Source of the DNA: Allacma fusca | Lineage: Eukaryota > Arthropoda > Collembola > Symphypleona > Sminthuridae | Assembly (NCBI GenBank): GCA_947179485.1 | Contig: OX359248.1 | Coordinates: 699,501-763,500 of the forward strand | DNA length: 64,000 bases | Direction of reading: 5' to 3' | Part shown: positions 25,485 to 37,503 of the stretch, one piece after another | How the letters are laid out: each line of letters begins with the position of its first letter | Position numbering within the stretch: the stretch's first letter is position 1 | Position numbers and translations under genes: made by a program | Notes under the pieces: generated by a model | Seen by the model: only the letters and a program-made list of their open reading frames with translations | The model's database searches: none | Told to the model about the DNA's origin: nothing

Positions 25485-26108
25485 TTTGCTAAAACAGAGA
25501 TCCCTGAGCAAATCCCAACCAAAATTCGGTTCAAATTCCCTTCAGTTTTGATTGGTACGCACTTAGATTATAATTTATGGGACTTTGGAGTTTGTTCTAG
25601 TACCTGAAAGGTTAATCCTGGAACCAGTGAGACCGCGACCTGACCTTAAAGTCCAAGCCTAATCTTCTTGTCCAACTTCCAGCTTCCACCTCGTGCGTCC
25701 ACTTCCTCTCACTCATGCTCGCAATTAATAACCATCGTGTACAGCAGAGTTGAGCTTGAGTGATGTAGGAACTAGAGGGAGCGTCAACATATTGTGAAAA
25801 CACGTGTATTCATTTTTTCCCCTGCCCCTTCAAGCAAAAGATTTTTTTTTACTCTACCCCCTCCCCTAATTGTGTTAGCAAATCGAACGAGAAGGTAAAA
25901 ATATAGGGAAATTAACATTTTGTAAAAATTTCATTTACCATTATTAAAAACGCAGACTTACAGCAGCGCAGTGTAACAAGTGCCTTCAAATCGAATCCCG
26001 AATTTGCATCACGTATTACACCACAGTGTCCTAAAATATTATATAAAGTTGGATTTTAGAAACTTTTTTTGTTTTTGTTTCAAACTTAGAGTATGTAATA
26101 CTGTAAGG
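25485..26108. other. RIOK2 upstream region
   Basis: Upstream of the RIOK2 ATG. I see no clear TATA box or gene. Low-complexity T and C tracts occur at 25818-25870. Confidence 0.4.
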
Positions 26109-26240
26109 CAGAGGTGGCCCGCCCTGGCCCGGCCAGGGTAAAAAAATTGTAGTCAGGGTTAAAAAAAATATCGAAGACCCTGAGATTACAAGTGGAAAGG
26201 CCCACAAAGCCATTTGAGGCTTAGGGGGGCCAGGATAAAA
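26109..26240. mobile_element. hAT-like end with GCCAGGGTAAAA words
   Basis: CAGAGGTGGCCCGCCCTGGC opens a short run of GGCCAGGGTAAAA / CAGGGTTAAAA words. A hAT-like left end, but no right end or duplication was found. A similarly worded fragment lies around 54462-54612. Confidence 0.4.
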
Positions 26241-26675
26241 AATATTTAAATAATTTAATGCATGTATATGTGAATCCAGTTCCTGTGTATGGCTGATTAA
26301 CCTATTTTCAGTAGTGTTTACATAAACATCTAATTCACCATATGTTCCCTTTTATTTTTTGCAAACATTTGCAAACCAAGTCTTAGCCCCCTACCCCAGA
26401 GCTGTTGAGGCAATATGTGGATGCTTTCAAGAGGATCGAGTTTAATTATTAGAGTTTAGAGTTGCAGCGGACCACGAGCACGCCGCACGCCTGAATTTTA
26501 GGTTCAAATGTGCCTCTTTACTAAATCCAAATGCTGTTGCAAACAGTTAATAGATGTAGCGGCTACCATACAAAAATAGGATGGAATATTATTTAGCCAT
26601 TTCTCGCTTACTCAATTTCTTATTATTCGTCCTGGCTGTCTGCTTTGCTATGAGTTCTGGTTTATTACTCACTAG

Positions 26676-27349
26676 CAGTCATGGGCACCTTGCCTTGGGA
26701 AAGGCCTTGGAATAAGGCAAAAAGGAATGAAGGCATTCAAAAACGGCTACAATGAAGGCAAGGAGAAAGGAAGGCTTAACTCTTGATGAACGAACAAGGA
26801 AATTCAGTAGAAAGGCTTGAAAATTTTGGTATTAAAGGCAAGGTTATAGGAAGGCTCAATTTATGCTAAGGATTAAGGCAAGGATCAAAAATTGCATTGA
26901 AGAGCACGAAGGGCCAGAATTGCTATTTCCACAATTGCGAACTTGCTGTTCTTTCGCGAGGCCAGGATTGCGAAATTGAAATAAATTGTTGAGGCAGTTT
27001 TACCTGTATTCTCTTTTTTTAAAATACATTTTAACTGCATTGGTACGGGAACATTGACGTATGTATATGCCAAACACTTTCAATTCATAATTATATCGTA
27101 TTGCACATTAACCCAGACCCAGCCACATCTTACAGGGAGCCAATCCTATTTTCGAACTAAAAGGGCATTTAAGGTTAGACAAGGTATTTTGAAATGGTAC
27201 AAAAAGGCAAGGAAGGCACAAATATTAACCTACTTTTTGGATAAGGGGAAATTGCAAAATATGATGCAAGGAAGGCGAAAAGGAAGGTTTTATCGTATTT
27301 AATTTTAAAGGCAATGTTAAATGCAAGGAAAACCAATTGCCCATGAGTG
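26676..27349. mobile_element. hAT MITE, AAGGCA family, 674 bp
   Basis: Ends CAGTCATGGGCA and TGCCCATGAGTG are flanked by a perfect 8-bp duplication CTCACTAG (26668-26675 and 27350-27357). Both terminal regions are packed with AAGGCAAGGA / GGAAGGC words. No transposase. Its right duplication abuts repeat R1. Confidence 0.92.
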
Positions 27350-28353
27350 CTCACTAGCACTGCACAGCCAGCTATTTCTGGCTTCGAAAGGCTTCATAGT
27401 TAGTTGGTTCAGACGCATAGCACATTGCACATGTCACAGAAATTGCTAACTGTGTAGTGCTAGTCTGCTAGTATCAGTATCTATATAAACATTAACGTAC
27501 GACACAGAGAATAAGGGCTAATGGTTTAATCGGCTATATAGTATTAAAATATTCTAGACAAAATGTGGATATTGAGATGCATAAACAAACTTCGACTTCG
27601 CCAATGGAAAATACTCGCCAATTGTGAATACACGCATATTACATACCGCAAAAAACCGGGTAGTTAGCCTTTAAGGTAATTGGTACTCTCAATCGCAAAC
27701 CAAAAGGAGTTTCTACCCTTTAAGAGGGAGACCAAAGATTTAATTTTCATCATCGTCAAATTATGTTATCAGATAACAGATCAAGCCACCGCCTGCGTCG
27801 GTGGATAACATCAATTTCCCAATGACAGCACCGACGCAGTCTAGTGGCTTGATTCGCCAGTATTAAAATTCTATTGCCGAAATATTTTTTTTCAAATAGA
27901 ACATTTCTTTAAATAATGACCGTTGCTTCTGAAATACAAATTCGTACGTTATAATCTAACAGCGCAGAACTTCTTTAAATATACACAATTTGAAATTTGT
28001 ATTCGCGAACCAAGAGGATTTAGGATAGATTAGCCAATAGCCTTACTAAAGCCTTTTTAATTACTCCAATATATTAAATTAAATTATTAATTAAAAATCC
28101 AACAAATTACAAAACACAATTACTTGTGTATGTACACACTCACCTTTGCCCGTTTCACCTTGTTCGACAGTATTAGTTACAACAACCTTGATATTGTCTT
28201 TAGACTTACCCCTCGAAAAAGAACCATACAGCTGTCCATGTGAAAATAAATGCCAATTTTACCAAAACTTTGCCACTGACATTTATTGACTCTTTGCAAA
28301 TAATACTCTAATAGGAAACTGTCTTCTCTTTAATATAAATGGGTAGTCACTGC

Positions 28354-29288
28354 CAGAGCTATGCAGTATTTTCAAATACTGTATTTTAAAATACGTATTT
28401 TCAGACCGCAAAGTATTTTGTATTTTGTATTTTGTATTTCAATGTTGGTGAGCAGTGAGCAAGTATTTTGTATACTTAGTATTTTGAGGACCAGTAAGTA
28501 CAAAAGTATTTGGTATTTACTTACTCTCAATGACATGTGAATTGTATTTCAAATAAAGTATTTGGCTCAAAATACTTTTCACTAGTATTAATTCTGATTT
28601 TGACATTGTATTCAGCTTGTTTGATGTGAAATATCTATGCAAATTCCATTTTAGTATTGGAATGACATACGTTGGAATGAGTCCCTTTACTTCATCTAAC
28701 ATTTTCAGGTTCTCGATACTGCATTACGTCGTTGAGGAGGCGAAATGGTCTACGCGCGCATGCTTTTTTACAGCACAAACCATTTTGCCTCTGCAACAAC
28801 GATATTTAATATACGCCAAAGACGGAATCGATTTAATTGTCAGATAACTACTTTTTGTAATAATCATTTCGAAAATACATTTAATTACTAGTAAATAAAA
28901 CTTATATTAATCTACTTCATTAACATTCAAAACGATTTATAATATAATAAATTTTAATGGACTGACCATGCGGCAACCACCGAACAATTTGTTACTACAC
29001 ATGTCTTATATGCCTTGTCTTTGAAGTGGCTGTTTTAAAAGGTTTGTGTTCTAGAAACCTAAAAGAGTGAGCATTATATAGGTGGGTATTTTAAGGAAAG
29101 TATTGTATTTAAAATACAATATTTTGTATTTGAGTATTTTAAAATACCTACCATGTATTGTATTTTCATTTGTATTTTAGCAATATAGCCTGAAGTATTT
29201 TACTTTGTATTTCGTATTTTCCATATTTTATTTCAAGTATTTTATTTTGTATTTTGTCAACGAAGACCCAGTATTTTGCATAGCTCTG
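28354..29288. mobile_element. hAT MITE, CAGAGCTATGCA family, 935 bp
   Basis: Same terminal repeats as 20183-21313, in the opposite orientation, with a perfect 8-bp duplication GTCACTGC (28346-28353 and 29289-29296). R1 copy ii shows the matching unoccupied site near 50163 (GGGTAGCCACTGTTTAAG), confirming the boundaries. Confidence 0.95.
28737..28802. mobile_element. Short foldback copy inside the hAT element
   Basis: CGTCGTTGAGGAGGCGAAAT...ATTTTGCCTCTGCAACAACGA, a diverged member of the TCGTCG family, at the place equivalent to 20892-20971 in the sister element. Confidence 0.6.
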
Positions 29289-29894
29289 GTCACTGCTTAT
29301 GTTGTTATAAATGTAGCCCGTGACAATATCCCCGCCTTTGGTACTGTATAGTGCTTTAGTATACCAGTAAGCTTAGCCTGTGTGGTAATTTGTACTCGCG
29401 AACATATAAATCGCGTTTAGGAGAGAGCGAAGTTTTAAAATTCGTTTTTTGTTCGTGCCATCACGGTCGTTTTATTACAAAGGATACACAAAAGTTTCCT
29501 AATTATTATTTACTAGGACGTAAAACCTGCTTTTGGTTGCCTGAAATGATTTGGAACTTAGACGAATTCTGCCTCTGCTTCGCTTTGGTTGTATTTACAA
29601 CACATGCATGTACATATATGTGTACAAACTCTCTCGACTCGCTCGAACTCTGAGCAAAAGTATCATGCCAGTGAGAAACAGCGTTTGATTTAAAAGTCCC
29701 AATGCTCGAATCACAATGCCACATCTTGATCTTGCATCGACGAAGCACTTACGTGGTTCTTTCTATTTTGTCGATACGAGGTATCAGTGTACGCCAGCAT
29801 TTGTTTGTTTAACCAGGATTGTGTAAATAGTTTTAAAATGTTTCATGGAATTTTGAATTATCCAGTTCCCTTTTCATTACTGGGTACAAATTAT

Positions 29895-30790
29895 CAGAGG
29901 TGTGAAAAATACATGAAATTTATTATTAGAAATACAAAATACAAATACATAAAATTTATTAAAATACAAAATACAAATACATGAAATGTATTATTAAAAT
30001 ACAAAATACAAATACATTTCCAGATACATTGAAATGCAAATCTAAAATGCAAATACCAGGAGTAACTTTGTTAAGATAAAAAAATACTTTGCTTCCAGCT
30101 AAAACTGAAAATATGAAAAGAAACATACAGTATTTGAAATACAAAATAAATTATTGAAAATACTCTCAAATTAATGTCAAGGTATGTCTGAGATTTATCT
30201 GTATCCCAAGTTTATTCTCTCGAAGTAATTTTAAAAAAATTGGGCAAATAATTGGATGTTCAAACATTATTCAGCAAACGTAAGGTAACAGGTACGTGAT
30301 TAGTGTTATGCATTTGTGTAGATCAAAGTAGATTAACGTGACCCTAGATACACAATGTTTTCTTAAAACGAATTACCTCATATCTCCTGGATAATTTATA
30401 ACTGGATTTTCAGTTGGCGGAATTAGTTTAACTAACCTAAAGACATATGTGCGTTGAACTGTATATATTTTTATACTAACTAGTACTTCAAACCAGGCAA
30501 AAAGTTAAAGAATTGGCTTCAATTTGTTTCAAATTAGTGGCTTTACATTTAAAATAATAATTTGGAAATGTTTTACAGACAACCTTGACAGTTGCCAGAG
30601 ATATGTATTTTGATTTTTTTTTGTGTATTTGAAATACGGGGTGGGCAAACGTTACAAGATAAATAAATAGAAAATACCATCACGTCCGTAGATCTTCAAA
30701 ATACGAAATACAAAATACAATCGAAATTTTGGTGACAATAGAATACCAAATACAAAATATGAAATGTATTTCAAATAGTATTTCAAATAC
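29895..30790. mobile_element. hAT MITE, CAGAGGTGTG family, right end lost
   Basis: It starts with CAGAGGTGTGAAAAATACAT exactly like 17048 and shares its ATACAAA words and several internal phrases. It stops at about 30790, where the last ~30 bp including the right terminus are missing; no target duplication. Confidence 0.75.
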
Positions 30791-31304
30791 GAAGCAATTA
30801 CTAACCAGATGGGGAAGTTAATACTTAAACCTGGCATGGGAACACTAGGTTTTGATCAATTGGGAAAGGTTGACAAGCGCATTGGTACCATTCAAAAAGA
30901 AGTCATTATTTTATAATGCAAGATTTACAAAGAAATTTTACAGCAGCAAACATAATGGGCATTCAATAAATCATAATAGATAATAATAGGTAGATCATTA
31001 GTTTTAATGAATTACATTGTCAAATTTATTATCTTGATTGGTGTTTTGTTACCATTAGTTTATAATAAATATAAAAAGAAGAGTTGCTGTTAAGTTTACT
31101 TATTAATAATTCAAATCAAATGATTCCTCCGTTGTATGAACTGATTACACTTCATGGACTAAATTTACTTGTTCCGTCCAACAATAAAATATTACTTTTT
31201 CCTGTGTAAATAAACTAAACCTTAGAAATAAATTATTTCGAAATATTAGTCAATTTTGTGTGATTTTCGGGGTAGCCTTACCCATTTTGATATAAAAAAC
31301 TAAT

Positions 31305-32123
31305 TTAAGTCCCGTTGCTGACCTTTTGTTCCCTATTTTTAATGATCGTCCCGCTTCTTATTAGCATTTTCTTTAAATACCTTTGACCATTGCGCCGGTT
31401 GCGCTGCGTAGAACGCCCGGCAGGTGTGGTACGACGCTCCTTCTGTTTCTGGCCTCGAGTTTTGTGTGGCAACTGGAAATACAAAACGCATATAGTTTAC
31501 AACAATGTTTTAGTAACACAGAATTCAAATGCGTACATGTTATGTACGCAGAAGCAGAGCGGCATACGTTCAATATTTCCTAAATTTGTAATATGTACTT
31601 CTGTATGACTTGATAAATCACGCATAGAAGGGGCATACATGTCACTGGATGCAGGAAAGATAAAATACTAATCAAGATATGTCCTTTGGCATTTAAAATT
31701 ACCTCAACTTGTTCCACCGCGTGACTTTCCTGATCCAATGGTTCCAGATCAGAAGGTCCCTGATCCGATACCGGGATCGTCATCGGATCTGCATGGGAAG
31801 GTCCGGGACCATCATCAATGGTCTCACCAACAAGCTTCTTCCGACAGCCATCACGAGGATCCACGTATGGATATGGTGCATCAGGAGCCCACCAATCAAT
31901 TTGTTTTTCAAAAATAACGTCTGGCTTAACCTGAAATGAAGAAGGTTATAAAATTGTCTTATCACAATTTGCATGAAAACCAGGGTTATCACTTGGCAAA
32001 AACATTACTGGAAACATTTGGATTTAAAAATCGTAGTCCAGGTGGAAACGGAGGTTGTTTTTGTGGCGCGAATGTCTGCGGGAAATAAGGAGGTTCTTTG
32101 GGTCGCCAAACGTACCGTGGCAT
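31305..32123 (-). CDS. Uncharacterised three-exon gene, about 171 residues
   Basis: Predicted exons are about 32123-32004, 31930-31703 and 31472-31305 (TAA). Exon 1 opens with ATG directly after a TTTTTTCAG acceptor-like site, so there may be an upstream exon. Its donor is uncertain; the frame needs AAT then GTTTTT, a weak donor, with a 73-nt intron ending TTCATTTCAG. The second intron is clean (GAG/GTAATT to TTTCCAG) and phase 0. The protein is Pro/aromatic-rich first (PRYVWRPKEPPYFPQ), then acidic and Pro-rich (about 41-116), then strongly basic (GQKQKERRTTPAGRSTQRNR). No domain was recognised. It lies downstream of, and on the same strand as, the decayed MULE, so capture by or membership in that element is possible. 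Splice phase and opposite-charge organisation argue for a real gene. Confidence 0.5.
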
Positions 32124-32670
32124 CTGAAAAAAATCATAATGCATACATATGATAAATCCTAGCAAAACAAATATAAAGCCAATTTATATGACTAATAGGA
32201 TCGTGTGGCAGTACTGGTTGTCAGTAATAAATAGACAATAGTTGGAATTAAAATTCTTTCGTCAATAAACAATCAATTTTCCGTCGTTACCATTTTAATA
32301 AGAATATTTTGCCATTTAAAATTAACATTCTTTTATCCGTTATTTCATCGTTAGCATAAATGACATTTAAATAATACAATAATACAATTGAGTGTAGAAG
32401 AAATTGTAGCTCTATGGTGTAAATATTTTATATACAAACAAGAAAATGAATTGAATCAAATGTGAATGCAGCAAATTGGGCACTAATTAACAGTAATATA
32501 ATTACTAAAGGAACAAGATACTACAAAAGGTAAGTATATAAAAACAAGTAAATATTGTGTCCGCACTCATATGAATAATTTGACATAAAAAAGAATGAAG
32601 TAAAAGATATTTCCTGTAAATGTAATACTACAACTGTGAATACCAGTAAGCATAATTTTCAAAATACTTC

Positions 32671-35089
32671 AAACATTTACTTCATCAACATCAACATCCA
32701 TTTCATTGTCACAAGGAATATCAGCATCTGTGAAAATGTCTACACAATCTACTGTTTGCTGATCTTGATTTGAATCCGCAGATAGTAGTCTAACTGGAAG
32801 TAACTCTCGTAAGACATCCAGTCGGTCCTGCTGAGGTGCAGATTTTTTCGAACGCAATGTTTTCTTTCGTGGGACAAACCGCAGTTGTTTTTTAATATTA
32901 GTATTGACAGGATGTTGCTGATGACTTGGAACTGGAAACGACTCACCGCCGGACCTTCGAACATTCATCTTTTCAATTGCAGCAGCTAAAGATTGATGTA
33001 TGATCTTGTAATCCTGAGAATCTGTTGCAATATCTATTGCGCTGTGAAGTAATTCCCTAACAGCTTCAGCGGAGTACCCACGGTCTTCTACAGCGGAATG
33101 CTTATTCAGATCCAGTAAATGAAACTGCATTTCTTCATTTCGGTTTTCTAAAAATGGATTCGTGTCAATTACAAGTTCGTTATCCTCATCTGAAGAGTCT
33201 GAGATCTGATGGTCTGAATTCTGAGCTAGATACTTGCAAAGCAGATGGATGTGCTTGCACATGTTGGATCGAATTGAATTTTCTAAGCAAGAACACTTGT
33301 AAATGTGTATACACGGGAGGCATTTTGAACACTTCGTATGACAGTCGCAAACCTCTAATACTTTCCATAAGTTGCAGGTGATTGAAGTCTTTAAACGACA
33401 TGCATTCCCAACTTTCTCCAACTGAATTGATTAAGTCACATGAGATGGTTTTGATGCGACTGTGTGCTTGTCTCAAGGCATGATCTTTTGTCGTGACTTT
33501 TCCTCGGTTGTTTGAAATTAGACGATCAAATTGACGCTGATTCAAATACTCTAAAACACCATTGATGCCTTCGTCCAAACGTCTGAACTTTTTGCCTATT
33601 AAATATTTGTATTTGATGTCTTTGTGCATTCTTTCTAACCGCATGTTAGTATTTATCCCTGCATGATTTCTATAACAATACGCCCATTCTTCCTTCCTGG
33701 TCCAGTAGCTAGTGAAATAGGCGTGTAATTTATTACTGATGGGGTCATTTTCGATCTGATACAATAAATTTGTAAACGCTTGCTCAAAATCACATTGATT
33801 CAATTCTTGCATGACAACTCGTAGCTGATTAAACAATTTCGATTTTCTTTCTTTATCTAGACTAGACACCTTCTTATTCCAATTGTGTAAGAGTATTGTG
33901 TGTAATTGTCCTACAAGTTTGTTCCGTGAGTGGAGTCAATGCACAATAACCGTTTGCCAGCTGTTTTCAGTAAATTTTCCTGACCATTATTCATGTATGC
34001 CATAACAAAATCACTTTCCTTGAGGGTTGGATAAGCAGGATCGATTTCACCACAAGGTTTGTAAAAGAAAATGCTAGTGTCACCGGAATTTTTAAGTTCG
34101 AGATATTTCAAGTGGATACTTTTGGCATCATTGCTGTCAAGGTTTACATGCTTCGACACACCGTATTTCTTCCCTATATTAATTTGATCTTGGTTAGTGA
34201 CTAAATCCATAGGTGTAATGCTGCCATGATGCGCTTGTTGAACGTTTTGGATGATCCGATGTTTCGGGACACCATCTTTTAAAGATGCAGCCAGTACTTG
34301 TTTTTGTGGGGATGGAATTCCTACCTTGCCCGGTTCAATACAGTGCCCACTGTGTGTCTTCCAGTATTCGACTTTGATGCAATTTTCTTCTCGTGTGACA
34401 CGTAGCCGAGAAGTGCAAATTCTTCCGCATTTTACACTTCCAAGCTTCTTCAAATCGCGTTTGCGCTCTTCAGTTGCTTGAAAAGTACCACTCCTGTGGC
34501 AGCTCTATATTTGAACATTTTTGCTCGCTGGTTTTTTCACATATTTACAGCATTCAGTTGTTTGTAAGTTGTGTCGCCACTGCGTAAAATTTTCCTCGTT
34601 TTCGAAACTGATAACATCTTTTTCGATCGTTCTTTGATGTTGGTTAGAAAGATGCATGTAGAGGGTTTCCATTCTTTTTACAGCAAAGGTGCAGTTCAGT
34701 TCAGGGCACGTCAAAGAAGTTTCAGTAAGGCCAGTGGTACTACCAGTGAGACTTTGATGGTTCGAAGAAGATAAATGCTTCCTCCAACTACTCGTTTTAC
34801 TTGTCTTGTAAAGACACTTTTCGCATTCAAACTCATTTGGTCTTTGTGGCTTGTCGTGATTCTTGATATGCCGTGTAAGATTCTGCTTTTCATTTGTGCC
34901 ATAAGGGCAACTGACGCAATTAAACCTTTTCTTCACAGAAAGGGGTACAATCTTAGAAGGCGAATGAACTGGTGCTGCAATTTTTCTACTTGTAGATGGT
35001 AACTGGAAGTCATCGTCGTCTGATGAACTGGATGTCAGAGCAACATGGGATTTGCAGTTAGTCATTCTAGCCTTTTTGATCATGTCCAT
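32671..35089 (-). pseudogene. MULE transposase with C2H2 and SWIM zinc fingers, decayed
   Basis: From the 5' end (35089): a Ser/Asp-rich start, then three C2H2 fingers (FNCVSCPYG..., FECEKCLYK..., LTCPELNCT...; about residues 56-150). The MULE N-terminal region follows (CHRSGTFQ, CGRICTSRL), then the first catalytic Asp in CIDSTHGTN (about 33930). The frame then changes at once to NWNKKVSSL..., continuing to the likely catalytic Glu in NMRLERMHKDIKY. The C-terminus has a SWIM finger (CSC...CKH, about 33250-33310) and an acidic tail. Breaks: in-frame TAG at 34505-34507; a junction near 33905 that changes frame and lacks the stretch with the second catalytic Asp, roughly 100 residues by family comparison; another frame change near 33375-33425. 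No terminal inverted repeats were identified. Confidence 0.78.
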
Positions 35090-36470
35090 TCTTGTATAGC
35101 GAGTCTATAAAAATTGAGTTTCGTTTAGTTTTGATTTGATATAACATTAACGTGTAAATAATTAAAACAATTACTGGTTCGATATCGAAACAAGATCATT
35201 TCAGTGAAAGTCATTAGCATTGCTCTACTTAGCTTAATTTTTAAGCAATACGAGCACTGCACAGCCAGCTATTGCTGACTTAGCGAGGCAAATGTAAATA
35301 GGGAATTAAATATGGACTAAAATACTGTAAAATGATTTTTTAATTTAATTTTGATTTAATAATTTGATAAAATAATTTTATCTTGAAATTAATCTAATTT
35401 GAAAGAGTTGGCTGTATTGGTGGTGGACGCCTGCGAGTGCAATGTCGCGTCCCTTGCAACTGTACAATGCTTTATTTTTTAAAATTTAAACCCAATTTGT
35501 AATAATTTATTAAGTCAGCTACTGCTGGCTCAGCAAATAAAATAAAACAAAGTTGAATCTCAAATCCGTAAAAAAATGGCTGTAATAATTTCCAGTTATT
35601 AAGAATTTTCAACATCCTTTGTTTTCATTTGAATGAAATTTTTATTGCAATAAAAAAGCGCAAAAAGGGGGAATGCGCGCGTAAACTTTAATCTCAAATC
35701 CGTATTACACCAAGATGAAGACGGCCCACTTTTTGAAATTAGTAGACAGGAATAATTTTCAATCACGAATTATCCGTGCTTGAAAGTTAAAAATTCAAAT
35801 TTACATTGCAAATTTTCTAGTATAATTTATTTTTGTTCAAAATTTTGACAAACTGTATGGAGTTTGAGTCAAAATAATTTTGGAGGTAATTATAATTTAA
35901 CCTCTTGATATTTATATACATTGAGAGTTGTAATAAAGAAAATATTAAAATGTACAAATTCCCCAAAAAGAGACAAATCTCATAAAGATTAGTTTATGTA
36001 AATGACAACAAATGTCAGTCCCCTGTGGTTCTCATGTAACGAGCATAGTGTGTTTGAATAATCTTTCTCACCATCTAACTTTTTATCTTACTGCACCCTA
36101 GTTTGTATGCTAAAAAAATATTTCCATGACCCCTTGAAAAACAATTGGCGTGAATCTGTTTCGTTTTATGAAAATCTAGAAAATTTATGCGGCCGCCGTT
36201 CCAACATTAAAAATGTCGCCCAGCTTCTTATAAATACGATTTATTATCTATACTGTATATTAATTTACTTTAATTCGGATGTTATGCACCCGCAAGGTAT
36301 CATACCTTCAAATAAAATCAAACTTACATCGGAAGTTGTCCAGAAGAGAAGATTTTGCCTACGCAATACCACTACAATCACGACAAACTGGGAATTTGTT
36401 TTCCACCTTTAAACTTGAAGATGTTTAAGTAATTTTAATACAAAATTCGGCTGAAAGAAAACAAGTTACA
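35090..36470. other. AT-rich, no gene recognised
   Basis: It contains short R1-like pieces (GCACTGCACAGCCAGC at about 35255; CAGCTACTGCTGGCTCAG near 35517). Nothing else is supported. Confidence 0.4.
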
Positions 36471-36477
36471 AAGTAAC

Positions 36478-36912
36478 CGAACCTCGTATCGACGATATAG
36501 AAAGAACCGCGTAAGAGCTTCGTCGATGCAAGATCGAGATAAGTGCCATTGTGATTCACGCTTAAATCGAATCACAAATTAAGCGAATCATTTACATTAA
36601 GCGTGTTTTCAAGATCATTTTTATTTATTTATTTATTTTTGTATAAAAATTCCAGACCGATGCATGAAAGTGTATAATGAATAATTCAAGGGTCCGGGAG
36701 GACTGCGATGGAGTTTTGGGACTTTTAAATCAAACACTGCATCTCACTGGCATGATACTTTTGCTCAGAGTTCGAGCGAGTCGAGAGAGTGTGTATGCAT
36801 ATATGTACATGCATGTGTTGTAAATACAACCAAAGCGAAGCAGAGGCAGAATTGGTCTAAGTTCCAAATCATTTCAGGCAACCAAAAGCAGGTTTTACGT
36901 CCTAGTATTATT
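36478..36912 (-). repeat. Dispersed repeat R1, copy iii (inverted)
   Basis: Inverted and diverged match to the end of R1 copy i (29480-29775). Shared phrases are CCTCGTATCGACGA, GGCATGATACTTTTGCTCAG, CGAGCGAGTCGAGAGAGT, and GCAACCAAAAGCAGGTTTTA. Confidence 0.75.
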
Positions 36913-37050
36913 ATTTATGTACTTTTTTGGCCACCCTTTATCTGAATTTGATACCCTCAAATATGCAAATTCATGGGTAACAGCATCAGAGCACGTTGGA
37001 GATAATAACTGACAAGGACGGGCGGGTGTCAGGACTGAAGTAGGGCTTCC

Positions 37051-37262
37051 GGGACGGGAATTGGGACGGGACAAATTTGGGAACATCTATTTCGTCCCGA
37101 ACATATTTCGGGACGAATTCGGGATGTAGGTTTTGTACCGATACATTTCGGGACGGGACCGTAAAGAATGTCGGGACAGAAAAAAATAACTTTGGTTTGT
37201 TCCTTTCGGGATCGGGACAAACCTTGTCCCGTTCCGTTCCCGATACACTTGTCCCGTACATA
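37051..37262 (+). repeat. Left subterminal GGGACGGGAC array
   Basis: Many copies of CGGGACGGGA / TTCGGGACG / TCCCGAA, mostly in one orientation, begin directly at the inner edge of the terminal repeat. Likely transposase-binding sites by analogy with subterminal repeats of other hAT elements. Confidence 0.85.
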
Positions 37263-37503
37263 ATGGACGATGGCGCTATCTGGCCACAAAAATGAAAATT
37301 GTCATTTCCAAAAGGCATGCTCCTTAATGCCTATAAGGCTCGGCTATTATACGATCTCGGCTCGTATCGACTCGTTATCGTACCATACTTACGTACTTAA
37401 TTCAATAACGGCAACTGAACAAGTCTTGCCGCAGCAAAAGGTTCATACAACCACGGTTGCAGCGGATTATTAAATTATAAAAAGCAATAAAAGTTGCTTA
37501 ATT

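Larger units (their letters stand above)
27358..29775 (+). repeat. Dispersed repeat R1, copy i
   Basis: It begins with CACTGCACAGCCAGCTATT and shares more than 1 kb with copy ii (48609-50340). Its end (about 29440-29770) is shared, inverted, with 36478-36912. Landmarks are ACCGCAAA..AACCGGGTA (about 27646) and GACGCAGTCTAGTGG (about 27834). Copy i is interrupted by the hAT element 28354-29288. I do not recognise the family; no coding frame persists. Confidence 0.8.
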
